64,000 bases of DNA, taken from positions 62,001 through 126,000 of the forward strand of contig CAUYUJ010021042.1 in the NCBI GenBank assembly GCA_963575745.1, in the 5' to 3' direction. Of the stretch, positions 29,701-41,329 are shown one piece after another. The translations under genes were made by a program, and so were the position numbers. Within the stretch, counting starts at the first letter, position 1. Every line of letters begins with the position of its first letter. The notes beneath the pieces were generated by a model. The model made no database searches. It was not told the origin of the DNA and saw only the letters and a list, made by a program, of their open reading frames with translations. The DNA comes from Prorocentrum cordatum. Its lineage: Eukaryota > Sar > Dinophyceae > Prorocentrales > Prorocentraceae.

Positions 29701-29871
29701 CGACTGAGCCTTCGCCAAAGCCAACAGCAGGTTTGCTTCATGTCGACTAGCGGCGACCCCGACGCCGGCGTTCAGCGTTGAACGCCGCTGGCGACCCAGA
29801 CTCGGTCGTTGCTGAACGATCCAGCGCGGGGTCCGAGGCCAGGGTCAGCCCGACGCAGGCCTGCCATGTGG

Positions 29872-29935
29872 CTTCTCAGAAGGCCAGATGGCTTCTCAGA
29901 AGCCCCGCCGCCTTACGAGAAGGTCTGCCCGCGTT
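29872..29935. mobile_element. Partial fold-back element core
   Basis: GGCTTCTCAGAAGGC, GGCTTCTCAGAAGCC and CTTACGAGAAGG match the interior of the 26505 and 39658 elements; the terminal repeats are missing. Confidence 0.55.
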
Positions 29936-30031
29936 TGCCCCCCAGAAGAGGGCGAGGAGGATCTGGATACTCTTGGTGGGTCTGGGGTTTTGTGGCTCAG
30001 CAGAGGTAGCTGGACTTCCTTCTGGGCGCCT

Positions 30032-30047
30032 GCCATTTTGGCTCGAG
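30032..30047 (+). other. Possible relic of the dinoflagellate spliced leader
   Basis: GCCATTTTGGCTCGAG differs at one base from the last 16 bases of the conserved dinoflagellate spliced leader (GCCATTTTGGCTCAAG). Such relics mark reverse-transcribed mRNAs. No intact gene follows; ORFs downstream are unrecognised. Confidence 0.5.
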
Positions 30048-31180
30048 CACGGACGGGCATGAGCATTTTGAGATTTGTTGGAGGTTTTTGGAGGCCATCT
30101 CAAGCTTCCGTATTGTGCCTCTTATGGCTTTCCAGGTGCGTTGACCATCTCGCCCCCCCCCCCCTCAAACGCGATATTGGCCTTTGGGGAGGTGAAGCAG
30201 GGGGAAGGGACTGGTCAGCCGTCTCACGCGCAATGGGGTCGGCGGATTTGTGACCACACCAAAAGTTCTGCGCTGGAGTTGTGATTGCGTGGCCTTCCCA
30301 TGGGCTACGGCCAATCACAGTCCCAAACCGATGGCCGCGGCCGTGCCTCTGAGCAGGCTGGTGTCCGTTTCAGTCTGCTCCGTTCGTCCTCGTCTCTTTT
30401 CGTCTTCACTCCGGGTTAGAGATGAGAAGCCGGTTGGCAAGGGTAGCCCCAGAGATCGTTCCAGCGTCGGTCCAGGATCCCCGCAGCGAGTTGTCCGAGC
30501 CAGCAGCGTGTCGCGAAAGGCTTCATATTGTTTCCCAATGCGTGTGCCGTCAAGGTTTCCAGAAGTTCCTTGCCAGGGCTGCCGGAGCTCCTCCGAAGGA
30601 CCTTCGGGAAGCTTCTGTCGCGCCGCTGTCTTGGGATGCCACGAGCTCTCGGGATCATCCACTTCAACGGCCCCTTGTTTCACCCCATCCTCAGGGGCAG
30701 CGGTTGGGGGGACAGTCGAAGGGGGAAGCGCGTCGACCCTACTCTTCTATTGATCGCTGTCAGGGGCCCGATGGCCCACTCCACCCAGAGCCGCGCGGAT
30801 TTGCTACCAGGGCCCCATCGCCAACATATCCGCGACGTAGCGCCGATTCTGGGGCGATGTTCCCCCCTTGAATCGGTTCACGCACGAACCGAAAGGTACC
30901 TTTTAACGTCGGCGGCTAGTCAGAGTAACTGCGCTGGCGGAGGGCTGCCTGAACGGGGGTACCGTTGTAGCGAACTGTGCCACCAGGCAGGAGGAGGGGA
31001 GGAAGCAGAGGGAACGGCCGACAGCGGGGGCGGGAGGGGAGCAAAGCCGATCAGGAGAACGGGTCACGCCCCGAGCGTGTGGCGCGGCCGGCCCCGCCCG
31101 CGGGCCCGCGGCGGTTGCTGCACCAGGGGGCCGGCGGCGGCGGGGCGCAGCGCAGGGGCTGGGACCATCCCAGAGGCTTA
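30048..31180. other. Intergenic, no gene recognised
   Basis: Overlapping ORFs on both strands (for example 30528-31181 plus) lack recognisable domains. If the spliced-leader relic is real, a retro-copied transcript would lie immediately downstream, but I cannot identify it. Confidence 0.35.
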
Positions 31181-31302
31181 GCATCGCTCGGACGTGTGCA
31201 TGTTTCCTTCGGCGAGGACCATCGAGGAGCATCCTTAATCATTTGGCGAAAACACGCACGAAACCGGAGAAAAACACAGGAAATGGACGTCCGAGCGATG
31301 GC
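31181..31302. mobile_element. Short TIR element (MITE-like), copy 1
   Basis: Left end GCATCGCTCGGACGT, right end ACGTCCGAGCGATGGC: imperfect terminal inverted repeats around a conserved 90-bp core (GAGGACCATCGAGGAGCATC then CTTAATCATTTGGCGAA). The second copy is at 50147-50270. A right-end fragment recurs at about 31556-31604. Confidence 0.75.
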
Positions 31303-32552
31303 CCCGAGGGGCCAGGGTGCAAAACCGGCAGTGCCCACGCCTGGTGGCCGCCCTTCCCCCGGGCGGGAGCGGGCGTGGTTGCCCGCAAGAATCTGGGGCG
31401 TCGGCGGCGGGCGGCAAGACCAAGCCCGGGGGCCGGGGCGGCGGCTGCGAGCAGCCGGCCAGCGCCATGGCGGCACGTGGAGGGAGGGAGAGCAAGCAGG
31501 AGGGGAGCAAGCGAACGGGGAGGAAGGCGCCCCGCCTGTGAGGCCCAGAGGCGGGGGAAACCGAAAGAGACACACCAGGAATGGGCCTCCGAGCGATGGC
31601 GAGGAAACTCCAGATGGTCATGCAGTGCATGCAGTCTTTGCTTCCCTTGCGCCCACCCACCCCCCGACCGTCCACCCCTCGGCCTTGCGCCGCTCCCGGG
31701 AGGCGGCCTCCCAACGTCTTTGCCGAGCGCCCGCGACACTGCAGCGGACAGATGTCCAGCGGAGAGAGGGCGAAAGGAAATCATTGCAGAGGAGTGATGG
31801 GTACCCGACCGAGGCATAAGATCGAGGTCGGTGCGGGAAGGGTACCCTGATGTTCTTCGTGCTTGTTGGATGTTCTTGTGTATCCTGGGGGAGGGTGCCC
31901 TCGGCTGTTCTGTATGTCTTGACCGGCGGAGGGTTTATCGTTCTTGCAGGACGTTTTTCTGTCTCAGGTCCGATTGTAATCCCTCCCTCCTTCGGACGGG
32001 GTTAGGACGAGGATAAATCCGTCCCAGAGCGTTCCGCAACGCTCTGAGAAGGCCGCGGCAACCGACATCCTCTAGAGCCGCGGGATCTCAGAGGTTCTCG
32101 ATGTATCTCCACCCGAATTAATCCTCGTCCTGGCATCGTCTTAGTAAACCCTTCCTCCTCCCACCACCGCCCCCCCCCTCGCCGCGCCATCCCCCACCCA
32201 CCCCGCCCGCCCGCCCCCCTCCCTTGCCCCAAACGCCACTCCATGCATCCCTTAACCAGAGCATGTCTTGACCAGAGCACTTTATCAACCAGAGCATTTA
32301 TGAACTTCGTTTGGCGGTGATGAGTCGCGGGGAAGAAACCAAAAAGCGCCACTCCATGCGCAAGTGCCTCCCTCCCTCCCTCCTCGCTCCATCCCGCCGC
32401 AGCCCGACACCCCGACCAGCTTCAGGGTTGGTGGCCACAGGGGCCCGGCGCGCAAGGAGGTCCGTCGGGGGGGGAGCCGCAGAGAACTCGTCGGAGAGCG
32501 ACCCTCCCTCACTCCTTCCGTCCGCTCTCCCGCCCGCTCTTCCACTACCTTT
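31303..32552. other. Intergenic, no gene recognised
   Basis: GC-rich with C-runs at 32160-32225. ORFs here are Arg/Pro/Ala-rich with no domain. Confidence 0.35.
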
Positions 32553-32559
32553 CAACCTC

Positions 32560-33390
32560 CAGGAGGAGGAGGATGAGGAGGAGGAGGAGGAGGAGGAGGA
32601 GGAGGAGGAGGAGGAGGGGGAGGGGGAGGGGGACAAGCTAGGTGCGCTCGCGTCATATCTGACATCCTACCCCTCCCTCCCATCCCTTACCATGGCGTAG
32701 ATCCCCTCTCTACTCGCACAGTCGGATGTCGAGCAGGGCAATGATCCCGAAAGGGTACGCGATGCATTGTAGAGCACGGCATGGCATGGCGTAGAAGAGC
32801 ACCGCAAAGCGTAGTATCAACCTAGCATTGCATTGCATGCCGTGGCATGGCACGGGAAATGACGCCAGCGCTGCAGCGGGAGCACGAGTCGAAACGAGCG
32901 GAAGCGCGGAAATGAGGCCAGCGCTGCAGCGGGAGCACGATTCGGAACGAGCGGAAGCACGGAAATGAGGCCAGCGCTGCAGCGGGAGCACAATTCGGAA
33001 CGAGCGGGGCCCGAAAATGAGGCCGGCGCCTCAGCGAGAGCAGTATTTTGAAAACAAATGCGGGCGAAAACCCAACTCCGGAGAAACCTGTGTGTAAAAA
33101 AACCGTACGCGGGGGGGGGGTCGAGCACTTTCAAACCGTCATCAGGGGAAGAGGGAGAGTAGTATTCATATTGGGTAATTGTGGAGGAGGCGGGGTTAGG
33201 AGAGGAGGAGGAGGAGGATTAGGAGGAGGAGGAGGAGGAGGAGGAGGAGGAGGAGAGGAGGAGGAGAAGGAGGAGGAGGAGGAAGATGAGGAGGGGGAGG
33301 AGGAGGAAGAGGAGGAGGAGGAGGAGGAGGAGGAGGAGGAGGAGAAGGCGGAGGAGGAGGAAGAGAGGGGCGAGGAATTGGGGGATGATT
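32560..33390 (+). repeat. Dispersed repeat family A, copy 2
   Basis: Flanked by (GGA)n tracts (32560-32622 and 33182-33370). The section 32700-32890 is nearly identical to 37515-37705 (about 2 substitutions and one small indel in 190 bp). It includes 3-4 tandem units of about 53 bp with CGCTGCAGCGGGAGCAC (32866-33040) and a conserved 3' part with AACCGTCATCAGGGGAAGAG. Confidence 0.85.
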
Positions 33391-33639
33391 GAGCGACCTA
33401 TCGGCGATGCATCGCCGATTTCAGCTCGATGCCTCCCTCCTCAGATGCCCCCCCCCAAAAGTTTCCCCTCATGGCCAGACACCTTCAGTCGTGTTTTCGT
33501 TCCACGACGCGACTGTCTAGGTACTCACGTGGCTCAAGAGCCACCCCGCGTAATTATTTGTCCTCGTGTGCGTCCTCGCCAGAATCTCGAGGTGGATCCA
33601 GCCGTAGCGACGAAGAGCCTTCCAGAGGCCTGAAAAACG

Positions 33640-33836
33640 TTCAGAAGCCTCCATCTTCGAACCTCCATGCTCGAACCTCAATGCTCGAACTTCCATGCTC
33701 GAAGCTCGATCCTCCATCCTCGAACCTACATGCTCGAACCTCGATCCTCCATCCTTGAACCTCCATGCTCGAACCTGGAGAACGTTGGGAACCCCCCATC
33801 CTCGAACCTCCATGCTCGAACCTCGATCCTCAATGA
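33640..33836. repeat. CTCCATGCTCGAACCT minisatellite
   Basis: About ten repeats of 16-22 bp alternating CTCCATGCTCGAACCT with CGATCCTCCATCCT. Confidence 0.85.
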
Positions 33837-34759
33837 TTCCTCCCTCGCCCCGAGCTGCCGCCCCCCCACCTACAGCAGGAGATGGCCTCCAACCTGGCAG
33901 AGTGGCGCCAGCGCGCGAAGCAGGCCATGGAGGGCGCCGAGGACGGTGCCCAGACCTCCAACGTCTCGAGAAACTCGAGCCGGAGGTTTTCCACGGCTTT
34001 TCCCCCTCCGGGGAGGCCTCGCCAGACCCCAGGGCCGCCACAAAAGCAGCTCGGGACGAAGAGCCGGCCGCGGGAGCAAGGTCCAGGCCTCCGGGGAAGC
34101 CGTCTTGAGGAAATCATGATGTCGGATGTCTGGAGGGGGCGGCGGTCCGTTGTCGCCGTCGCCGCCGCCGCCGGCCGAGGAGGGTAAGGCTCCAGGCTGT
34201 GCACAGACATCTCCCCCCCCAGGTATGTACTAGGGGGCCTGTTCAGGCCATCAGGGGCCACCGGGGGGGGGGGCGGTCTGTGCACAGCCCGAAGCTTCAC
34301 CAAGGAGGCGGAGGATGGAGGATTGTCGAGCATCGAGGTGTGGGGCCAAGATATTGCGAAGGCCTGACGGCCGGTGCCGCCGACCCTGAGGTTGGGGAGG
34401 AGGGCGCGGAGCATGGGAAGGAATATGAGGAGGGGGACAGGAGGAAGAGGTGGATGAGGAGGAGTAGCAGCACAGGAGGGAACTGAATAGGAGGAGAGTG
34501 AGGCGAGCAGGGTCGCATGTACAGGTGGGAAAGGGGGGCACGAAGGAAGGGCACGGGCGAGTAGAGTGTGGCGATCATGAGGAGGAGAAGGAGGAAGAAA
34601 ATGGCGAGGATGTTGACGATGTTGACGACGACGCCGGTTGCCTAGCAGGACCATTCGGGGCGTCTTGGCGCCCTCCTGGGGCGACTTCCACGCTTCGTTC
34701 GCTATTTTGAAGCTAGGTTCGGCATCTTGGGCATCTGTCTGGGAGGCCAAGGAGTGTAG
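33837..34759. other. Intergenic, no gene recognised
   Basis: A 101-codon plus ORF at 33882-34187 (MASNLAEWRQRAKQAMEGAE start) has a plausible helical N terminus but a simple-sequence tail; no family is recognised, so it is not called as a gene. The rest is GGA-rich. Confidence 0.3.
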
Positions 34760-35330
34760 ATTTGGAGGGCGCTGGGGCGGGGACCTGGGCCGGGGCCGGA
34801 GCGGGCCAGGAGCCAGGGCCAGGGCCGGGGCCGGGGCCAGGGCCAGAGCCGAGGCCGGGACTGGATTTGGTGCTGGAGCCAGGGCGGGAGCCGGGGCCAG
34901 CCGGGACCGGGGCCAGGGCCTGGGCGCTGGGGCTGGGACTCGGGCCAGGGCCGGGGTTGGGAGCGGCCGAGGCCGATCGGCCCCGGGGCTGGGCTTGGAT
35001 TGGGGCCGGGGCCGGGGCTGTGGTCGGGCCGGGGCCGGAAACCGGCCGAACCGCCCGAGGGGGAAGCGTATCTGACTTGGGGCTTCCCCAGGGCCCCCCC
35101 CCCTTCCCTGGCGGGAAGGGATCGATAGGAAGGGGGCTTCCCTCGGCTGGGGCTGGAACCGGGACCAGAGCCGGAGCCGGGGCCTGGGGCGGGGTCAGGG
35201 CCGGAGCCCAGCCAGGGCCCTCGCCAGGGTGGGGGTTGGGGGCCAGGGCCGAACCGCCCGGTGGCGAAGCGCATCTGACGCGGGATTTCCCTGGGACCCC
35301 CCCCTCCCTGGCGGGAAGGGAAGGGAAGGG
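34760..35330. repeat. GGGGCC-type array with about 203-bp tandem duplication
   Basis: GC-only degenerate 6- and 12-mers (GGGGCCGGGGCC, GGGACCGGAGCC) occupy 34775-35035 and 35145-35225. The segment CGAACCGCCCG through CCCTGGCGGGAAGGG occurs twice (from 35046 and from 35249). Confidence 0.75.
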
Positions 35331-36279
35331 ACTTCCCTCGACGTTTTTCTGGAATTTGGTGGAACCCCAGGATTCGCGGGTTTCCTGGGAGAGGCGTCGT
35401 TTCTGACTTGTCAGTCAGGGCAGTCTCAGAGAGAACAGAGAAGAACCGAACATCTTCTTCCACACGCCGACACAGGGTCGGCGGATTTCGATCGGATGGA
35501 GGGAAATCCTAGGATGGAATCGGGTGGGGGGGTGGGGAATGATGGAGGACGGTCGAAGATCGAGGGGAGCCGAAGACGTCCCGCAAAATTTGAAACGTCT
35601 TCGGCCCCTCTCCCCTGCGTCCGGGGGGCTCTGGGAAGCGGCGGACGTCGTCGTGGCACGTCGTTGTCGACGTGCTTGTCGTCGTCGTTTCCGTCGTGGT
35701 CTTCGTCAACGTGCTCGTCGTCGTGGTGCTCGTCGTCTGGCGGCGGCAGTCGAGGATAATCGAGGAGGATAGCGTGTCGAGGATCATCGTTGAGGATTGT
35801 GTGGTCGAGGACCTGTATCTCTGGGACGTCTTCCCCAGCTTCCAAGGGTTGAATTTGCGGTTTCAAAAGGTTTGCGATCGTTTTGGGGAGAACCCGTCCC
35901 TAGCGAACCGTGGGCTTTCAAACTCCAGACGCCTCCTTGGGACGCGAAGGACGTGGTGTCATGTGGTTGGCGGGGGCGTCATCGTCGTCGTGGCCAGCGG
36001 GGACGGCAGGACGTCGCCAGAAGGGCAGATGAGAAGGATAAGGACGAGGACGAGGAGGACAAAGGGCGAAGGGCGAATGACGAGGACGAGGACGAGGACG
36101 AAAACGACAGGTCAGGGGCATCGGGAACAAGGACTGCTTGCTGAGAAGTGCCCGGATGAGTCCAGTGAGTGCGACCTGGTGGTTTGATCCGTGCGAGAGC
36201 TGAGCCCCCGCCTTTCAAGAAAACGAGAAAAGAGCGCAAGAGCCTCAGGGCGCACACTCTTTGGGGAATGCATACAGTC
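35331..36279. other. Intergenic with GAC/CGT-rich simple sequence
   Basis: Runs of CGTCGTCG (35645-35745) and GAGGACGAGGAC (36025-36105). No gene recognised. Confidence 0.35.
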
Positions 36280-36440
36280 AACTCTCACAGTAAGGACGGG
36301 CAACCCTCCCAAGGGTACCCTTGCATCCTTCCCTCCTCGCACCATCCTTGGCCACTTTCGTTGGCCGCGCCCCGCTCGAAAAGCTTCGAAATAGGCATCC
36401 AAGGCCCTTGCACCCTCATCGCGCATCAGATCCTTACTGC
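36280..36440. repeat. Dispersed repeat family B, copy 2
   Basis: Collinear with 29055-29215. Confidence 0.7.
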
Positions 36441-36599
36441 ACGGGCTGAGTGTAGGCGCACCCGCTGTTGCCGACGACAGGTGCGGTGGAGATCGGCACC
36501 ACCGTGCCCTCCGCTGGTCGGCTGGCGCCTTTCTGGCCATCCCGGGGCAGCTTGGAGGCCCTGTGGGGCCACCTTCGGGCCGCATGGGGGCATCGCGGG

Positions 36600-36975
36600 G
36601 TCCGCCCTCCAACCCCACTCCTTCCTCCCTCCTCCCTCCTCCCCCCTCCCCCCTCCCCCTCCCCCTCCTTCCTCCCTCCTCCCCCCTCCTGCTCCTCCCA
36701 CAGCACATACATGCTGTCGTGGGAGGTAGGAGCTGAGCACAGCGCAGGTGTAGACTCGAGTGGATCGTTTCAGGTCACGCTCCAGATGCGCAATGTCGAG
36801 TCACATCCTATCCTATTCTTACTCCTCCACCCACTTCCTCCATCCCTTGCTCCCTCCCTCCTGCTCCCCGCTCCTTTCTCCTCAGCCCTCCCGTCCCTCC
36901 CTCCTCCCTCCTCTTCCCTCCTCCCTCTTCTTCCCTCCTCCCTCCCCGCCCTCCCCGCTCCTTTGTCTCTCCTCG
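36600..36975. repeat. CCCTCCTC polypyrimidine-rich tracts
   Basis: Two long CCT/CCCT-rich blocks (36605-36695 and 36830-36960). Confidence 0.8.
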
Positions 36976-37439
36976 GCGGGGTGCTGCCACCCAGCGCGGG
37001 GCCGCCATCCCGTGCGACACATCAGCAAACGCATAGCGCAACGGATAGTGTCCCCTTTGCTTGCCTCCGACGACACCGCCGTCCTCGCCGCCGCCGCGGC
37101 CGCCCTCGCCGGCGCCGGCGCCGCCTCAAAGCCCCCCCGCTCGCCAGGAGCCCGGCGGGAGGCGGCCCCCGCGGAGGGGCCCCATGGCGCAGGCGTCGTC
37201 CAGCGGGCCCTCCGAGGACCGCCCGGCGCCGCCGGCGTCAGGGCCAGAGCCACGGCGGCATTCGCGTCGGACGGCAGGGGTCGAAGAAGAAGGAACAACG
37301 GCACAGACTACAGACCTAAATTCTAGACGCTTCGCGCAACCCTACCAGCCTTCCAGAAACGATGCCAGGGTGAGTTGCCCTGATCAGGCGTGTGTGGGAG
37401 CACGCAGTGGACTAAAGACTGGGAAGCCGCCAAAGCTCA
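36976..37439. other. Intergenic, no gene recognised
   Basis: GCC-rich; the ORFs are Pro/Ala/Arg-rich without domains. Confidence 0.3.
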
Positions 37440-38070
37440 AGAGGGGGAGGATGGAGGAGGACCCGGAGAATACGGAGGGGGAGGGGGAGGGGGACAAGCT
37501 AGGACCGTGGCGCAGATCCCCTCTCTACTCGCACAGTCGGATGTCGAGCAGGGCAATGATCCCGAAAGGGTACGCGATGCATTGTAGAGCACGGCATGGC
37601 ATGGCGGAGAAGAGCACCGCGAAGCGTAGTATCAACCTAGCATTGCATTGCATGCCGTGGCATGGCACGGGAAATGACGCCAGCGCTGCAGCGGGAGCAC
37701 GACGAAACGAGCGGCGGCGCGGAAATGATGGCCAGCGCTGCAGCGGGGAGCACGATTCGGAACGAGCGGAAGCACGGCCGGGAGGCCAGCGTGCACGGGG
37801 AGCACAATTCGGAACGAGCAGGGCCCGAAAATGAGGCCGGCGCCTCAGCGAGAGCAGCATTTTTAAAAAAAATGCAAGCGAAAACCCAACTCCGGGGAAA
37901 CCTGTGCGTAAAAACACAGTACGCAGGGGGGGGGTTCGAGCATTTTCAAACCGTCATCAGGGGAAGAGGGAGAGTAGTACTCATATTGAGTAGTTGTGGA
38001 GGGAAGAGGGAGAAGGGAGGAGGAAGGAGGAGGAGAAGAAGGCGGATGAGGAAGAGGAAGAGGATGAGGG
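37440..38070 (+). repeat. Dispersed repeat family A, copy 3
   Basis: Collinear with 32560-33200, but lacks about 50 bp that the other three copies have, between the GGGACAAGCTAG box and the GGCGNAGATCCCCTC box (absent near 37503; present at 32652-32694). Confidence 0.85.
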
Positions 38071-38125
38071 CGAACAGAAAGATCGAAAGGCCATAGGCCT
38101 TTTGGATGCTTCTCGGAGTCTCTTC

Positions 38126-38570
38126 GGATGTCTTTTTGGATCTTCTTGTAGGCCTGTCGGGGCGTCTTGGGGGCCTCTTGGCGGTCCCAGGGGTGTCTTA
38201 AAGCTTCTTGGGTGCCTCGGGGGAGCCTCTTGGAGCATTGTTGGGGCCTTTTGGGAGCCTCTTGGGGATATTTTCGGGGCATCTTGGGGGCTCTTGGGGC
38301 CTCCTGAACTCCTCGCGGGGCCCTCTTGAGGCACCCTTGGGTGCCTCGGGGGCCATCTTGGGGCCATCTTGGATGAGACCAACCAAAGGGACCGTAGTAA
38401 ATTCCGCCCCCCCTCCCCCCCAGGAGGCCAAAATGTGGCCACAAGTAAAAGCAATGATTTGGGCTTCCTCGCCGAGGCCATCGTGGACGCTCCAACCCCT
38501 CGCCTCCCCCCCCCGTTCAGGTCCAGTTGGAGCGGGTAGGGGGATTGGTCAAGACACCCTCCCAGCCCGC
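38126..38570. repeat. Dispersed repeat family C, copy 2
   Basis: GGGGGCCTCTTGG-type array (38126-38375), then AGGCCAAAATGTGGCC, AAGTAAAAGCAATGATTTGG and GTTCAGGTCCAGTTGGAG, in the same order as in the insertion at 9356-9920. Confidence 0.7.
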
Positions 38571-38689
38571 AAGCCGTCTCGCTCACTCCCACCCGCCCTC
38601 CCAACACATAAGTAGCGCCTTAGCAGCAGCATGTTCAGCGGTCGCCTTCGGATGGACAGCGAATGAGAACCAAAACAGATCCCATGTGC

Positions 38690-38895
38690 GGATTGCTGGG
38701 GCGAGGTGCGCCACGCGTGCCAGGCGCAACACGCGCGCCAGGTGCGCCAGTCACCCCTGTGGCCCAAGCGTGCCAGGCACGCTTGGTGCGCCAGATGCGC
38801 CACGTGATCCACGTGCGTAATGTGTGCCGCATGCTCCAGGCGCCAGGTGCGCCACGTTCGGGGCACGCGCAGAGTGTTCCAGGTGCGCCTGCGCA
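38690..38895. repeat. GTGCGCCA/GTGCCAGGC degenerate minisatellite
   Basis: Repeated 9-15 bp units GTGCGCCACG, CGTGCCAGGC and ACGTGATCCACGTG. Confidence 0.7.
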
Positions 38896-39167
38896 CGTGG
38901 CACCACACATCGGGAAACGTGTTGGCCCCCACCTCTCTTGTCGAAAACGAGTGCGCAATCGCGGCGGGGTGGCCATCAGAGTGTGTGGTGGGCTTGCGCA
39001 CAGCAGGCAATATTCAAACCACCGCCGTCCCAGTCAAAAACCACTGCGCAATGATCGCGGGGTGCTCGCGCAGGATCTATAGTTTGCCTCGAAGTGTGCT
39101 TTGCATTGTTACCAACCATCCTGTGGTGATGGGTCCTCGTTTTGCAGAGACAGCGCCCCGCGTTCCG

Positions 39168-39305
39168 CTCCTCCTCCTCCTCCTCCTCCTGCTGCTCCTC
39201 CTCCTCCTCCTCCTCCTCCCGCTCCTCCTCCTCCTCCTCCTCCTCCTCCTCCTCCTCCCTCCATCATCATCACCACCATCAGCACCCTCATCATCATCAT
39301 GCTCA
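39168..39305. repeat. (CTC)n and CAT microsatellite
   Basis: CTC/CTG trinucleotides (39168-39257), then CATCATCAC units to about 39302. Confidence 0.95.
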
Positions 39306-39439
39306 GGTAGGTGCGGTGTGCGTCTCAGTCGTGATCCATTCCGCTTCCTGCGTCACGGTCGTGATGCGCTGTCTCTGCGTCGCATCCGTGGTGCGCTCCT
39401 TGTTCCGCTTCTCTGTTGTCTTCCGTCTCTTGCTTTTCC

Positions 39440-39501
39440 TCCCGTTTTCTCTCTCTCTCTCTCTCTTTCTCTCTATCTGTCTATCTCTCTCTCGCTCTTG
39501 C

Positions 39502-39539
<38 letters not shown>

Positions 39540-39545
39540 TCCTTC
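39440..39545. repeat. (CT)n microsatellite
   Basis: Long CT runs with scattered interruptions. Confidence 0.95.
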
Positions 39546-39657
39546 CCTGCCTGCCATGCGCTCGAAGGGTGGACCCCCTGGATTGCCCGGTCTCTGCGCG
39601 TGGCCGAAGGTCTTCGCCGTTGCGCCTCGAGCACCTGGCTACCACCACACATAGTTC

Positions 39658-39853
39658 GGCGGCAAGCGAGGGGGGGAATGGAGAAGGAGAAGGCCTTCTC
39701 AGAAGGCGGCGGGACTTTTCAGAAGCCCTCGCGCCTTCCGAGAAGTCTTTTCTGTCTTCGGGGAAGGCTTAGAAAATTTCTCAGAACGCCGGGGGCCTTC
39801 CGAGCCTTCTGAGAAGGCACGCCCCTTCTCACTTCCCCCCCTGGCTCGCCGCC
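39658..39853. mobile_element. Fold-back element, copy 2
   Basis: GGCGGCAAGCGAGGGGGGGAA at the left end is inverted as TTCCCCCCCTGGCTCGCCGCC at the right (imperfect by two bases). Interior TTCTCAGAAGG palindromes as in the 26505 element. Confidence 0.7.
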
Positions 39854-40687
39854 TAATAGTGCGTCTCCTGCCCTTCAAGTTCTAATATCTTTTATTTTCC
39901 AATCGCGGCCTGTAGTGAAGGCTTCGTGCAGTGGAGCATTCGATCATCTTCACCTTCGTCATCATCAGCAGCATCGTCAGCAGCAGCATCAGCATCATCA
40001 CCATGCTCCCATCGTGCTATCATCTTCCTCCACGCGTCGCCCCATCAATTTCGGCACACCCCTCGCACGCTGCGTGGCCCCACAGGGCGCGGCAGTGTCG
40101 GTGGATGTTGACAAGATCGTTTTGATGCTTGTGAGCAATGTCGTTGTAGGCAGCGAGTGCTCGGTCGGCACAGCCACACAGTGTGCGGCGATGAAAGGTT
40201 CCCTGTCGATTGAGGTTGATGTCCTGTCGGTCGGAGGTAGTCTTTGGGCGGCCCTTGCCTGGTGGCTTGGGCTGCGGTGGTGCAAAGAACGCACCGCGAG
40301 GACCTTTCGGAGCCGTGGCGCGCGCGCGCGGAAGGAAGGGGATTTGACACGCATCGGTCCCGTATGATTGATTCGGCTAGAGTCCCACTGGGCTGGGGGG
40401 CGCAGGAGGTTCGCGGCTGCGCCCTGAGTACAAGTGCTTCCGGCCCGAGGCTAGGGAGAGCCCCAGGGAGCGAGGAGAGGGAAAACACAACAGCGAGGGA
40501 GAGGAGTCGGAGGAGGAGGGGGAGAGAGGAGGAGGGAGAAGCCGTCGTAACGAGCCGAGGCAGCGAAGACATGGAGGAATGCGGGTGTGCTGGAGACGGG
40601 CATATACCGCTTCCACACGCATTCGCTGCATCCCGTTGCCAAAAGCAGGCAGCGATTGCCTCACGTTTCGCCCCGATCCGTGAAGAT
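39854..40687. other. Intergenic, no gene recognised
   Basis: Contains CATCATCAGCAGCATCG simple sequence near 39960-40010. The 39915-40367 ORF (150 codons) has no domain. Confidence 0.3.
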
Positions 40688-40760
40688 GGCTCCTCCTCCT
40701 CCTCCTCCTCCTCCTCCTCCTCCTCCTCCTCCTCCTCCTCCTCCTCCTCCTCCTCCTCCC
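40688..40760. repeat. (CCT)n microsatellite
   Basis: About 23 CCT/CTC trinucleotides. Confidence 0.95.
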
Positions 40761-40937
40761 CACGGATCAGCATTCCACGGCAGCGCGTGCAGTGGGGTCG
40801 TGTCGTGTCGACGCGGTTGCGGCCCCAGCGCGGGAGCTCAGGGCTGAGCGCCGCCAGCGGCCCAGGATCGGCCAACGTGCAACGACATGACGATCGAACA
40901 GCCGCCGATGCTCGAGGCGAAGAGCTCCGTGCGGCGT

Positions 40938-41129
40938 CTCGGCGGCGAGCCCAGAGGGGAGCCGAGGGGCAGGCCTTCTCGGAAGGTGGCGGGGCTCGTC
41001 AGGAGCCCTCGCGCCTCCTTTTGCAGGCCCTCTCCGAAGGGAAGGCGCGAGGGCCTTGAGAAGCCCCGATGCCTCCTGAGAAGGCCTGCCCCCCCTCGCT
41101 TCTCGCGCCCCCCCGGGCTCGCCGCCGAG
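40938..41129. mobile_element. Fold-back element, copy 3
   Basis: CTCGGCGGCGAGCCC at the left is inverted as GGGCTCGCCGCCGAG at the right, a perfect 15-bp terminal repeat. The interior has CCTTCTCGGAAGG and CTCCTGAGAAGG. Confidence 0.75.
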
Positions 41130-41329
41130 AGCCGGAGGCCCACGCGCCAGCAGGCCGCGGCACGAGCCCGCCGTGCCCCCGGGGCGCGGGGGAGGTCCGT
41201 CCGCCGCCCGCGCTCGCGGAGGAGGAGAGGCGGCAGCGGGCGGAGCACCTGCGCCAGCAGCGGGACGCCCTGATCGCGAAGCGGAACGCCGACCGGGAGC
41301 AGAAGGCCGCCCTCGCCCCCTCGGCTCCC

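Noticed and set aside
32652-32694. Segment missing from the 37 kb family A copy as a spliced intron
   Set aside because: Read on the minus strand it begins GTAAGG, but the junction in the shorter copy does not correspond to a precise GT...AG removal; a deletion is simpler.
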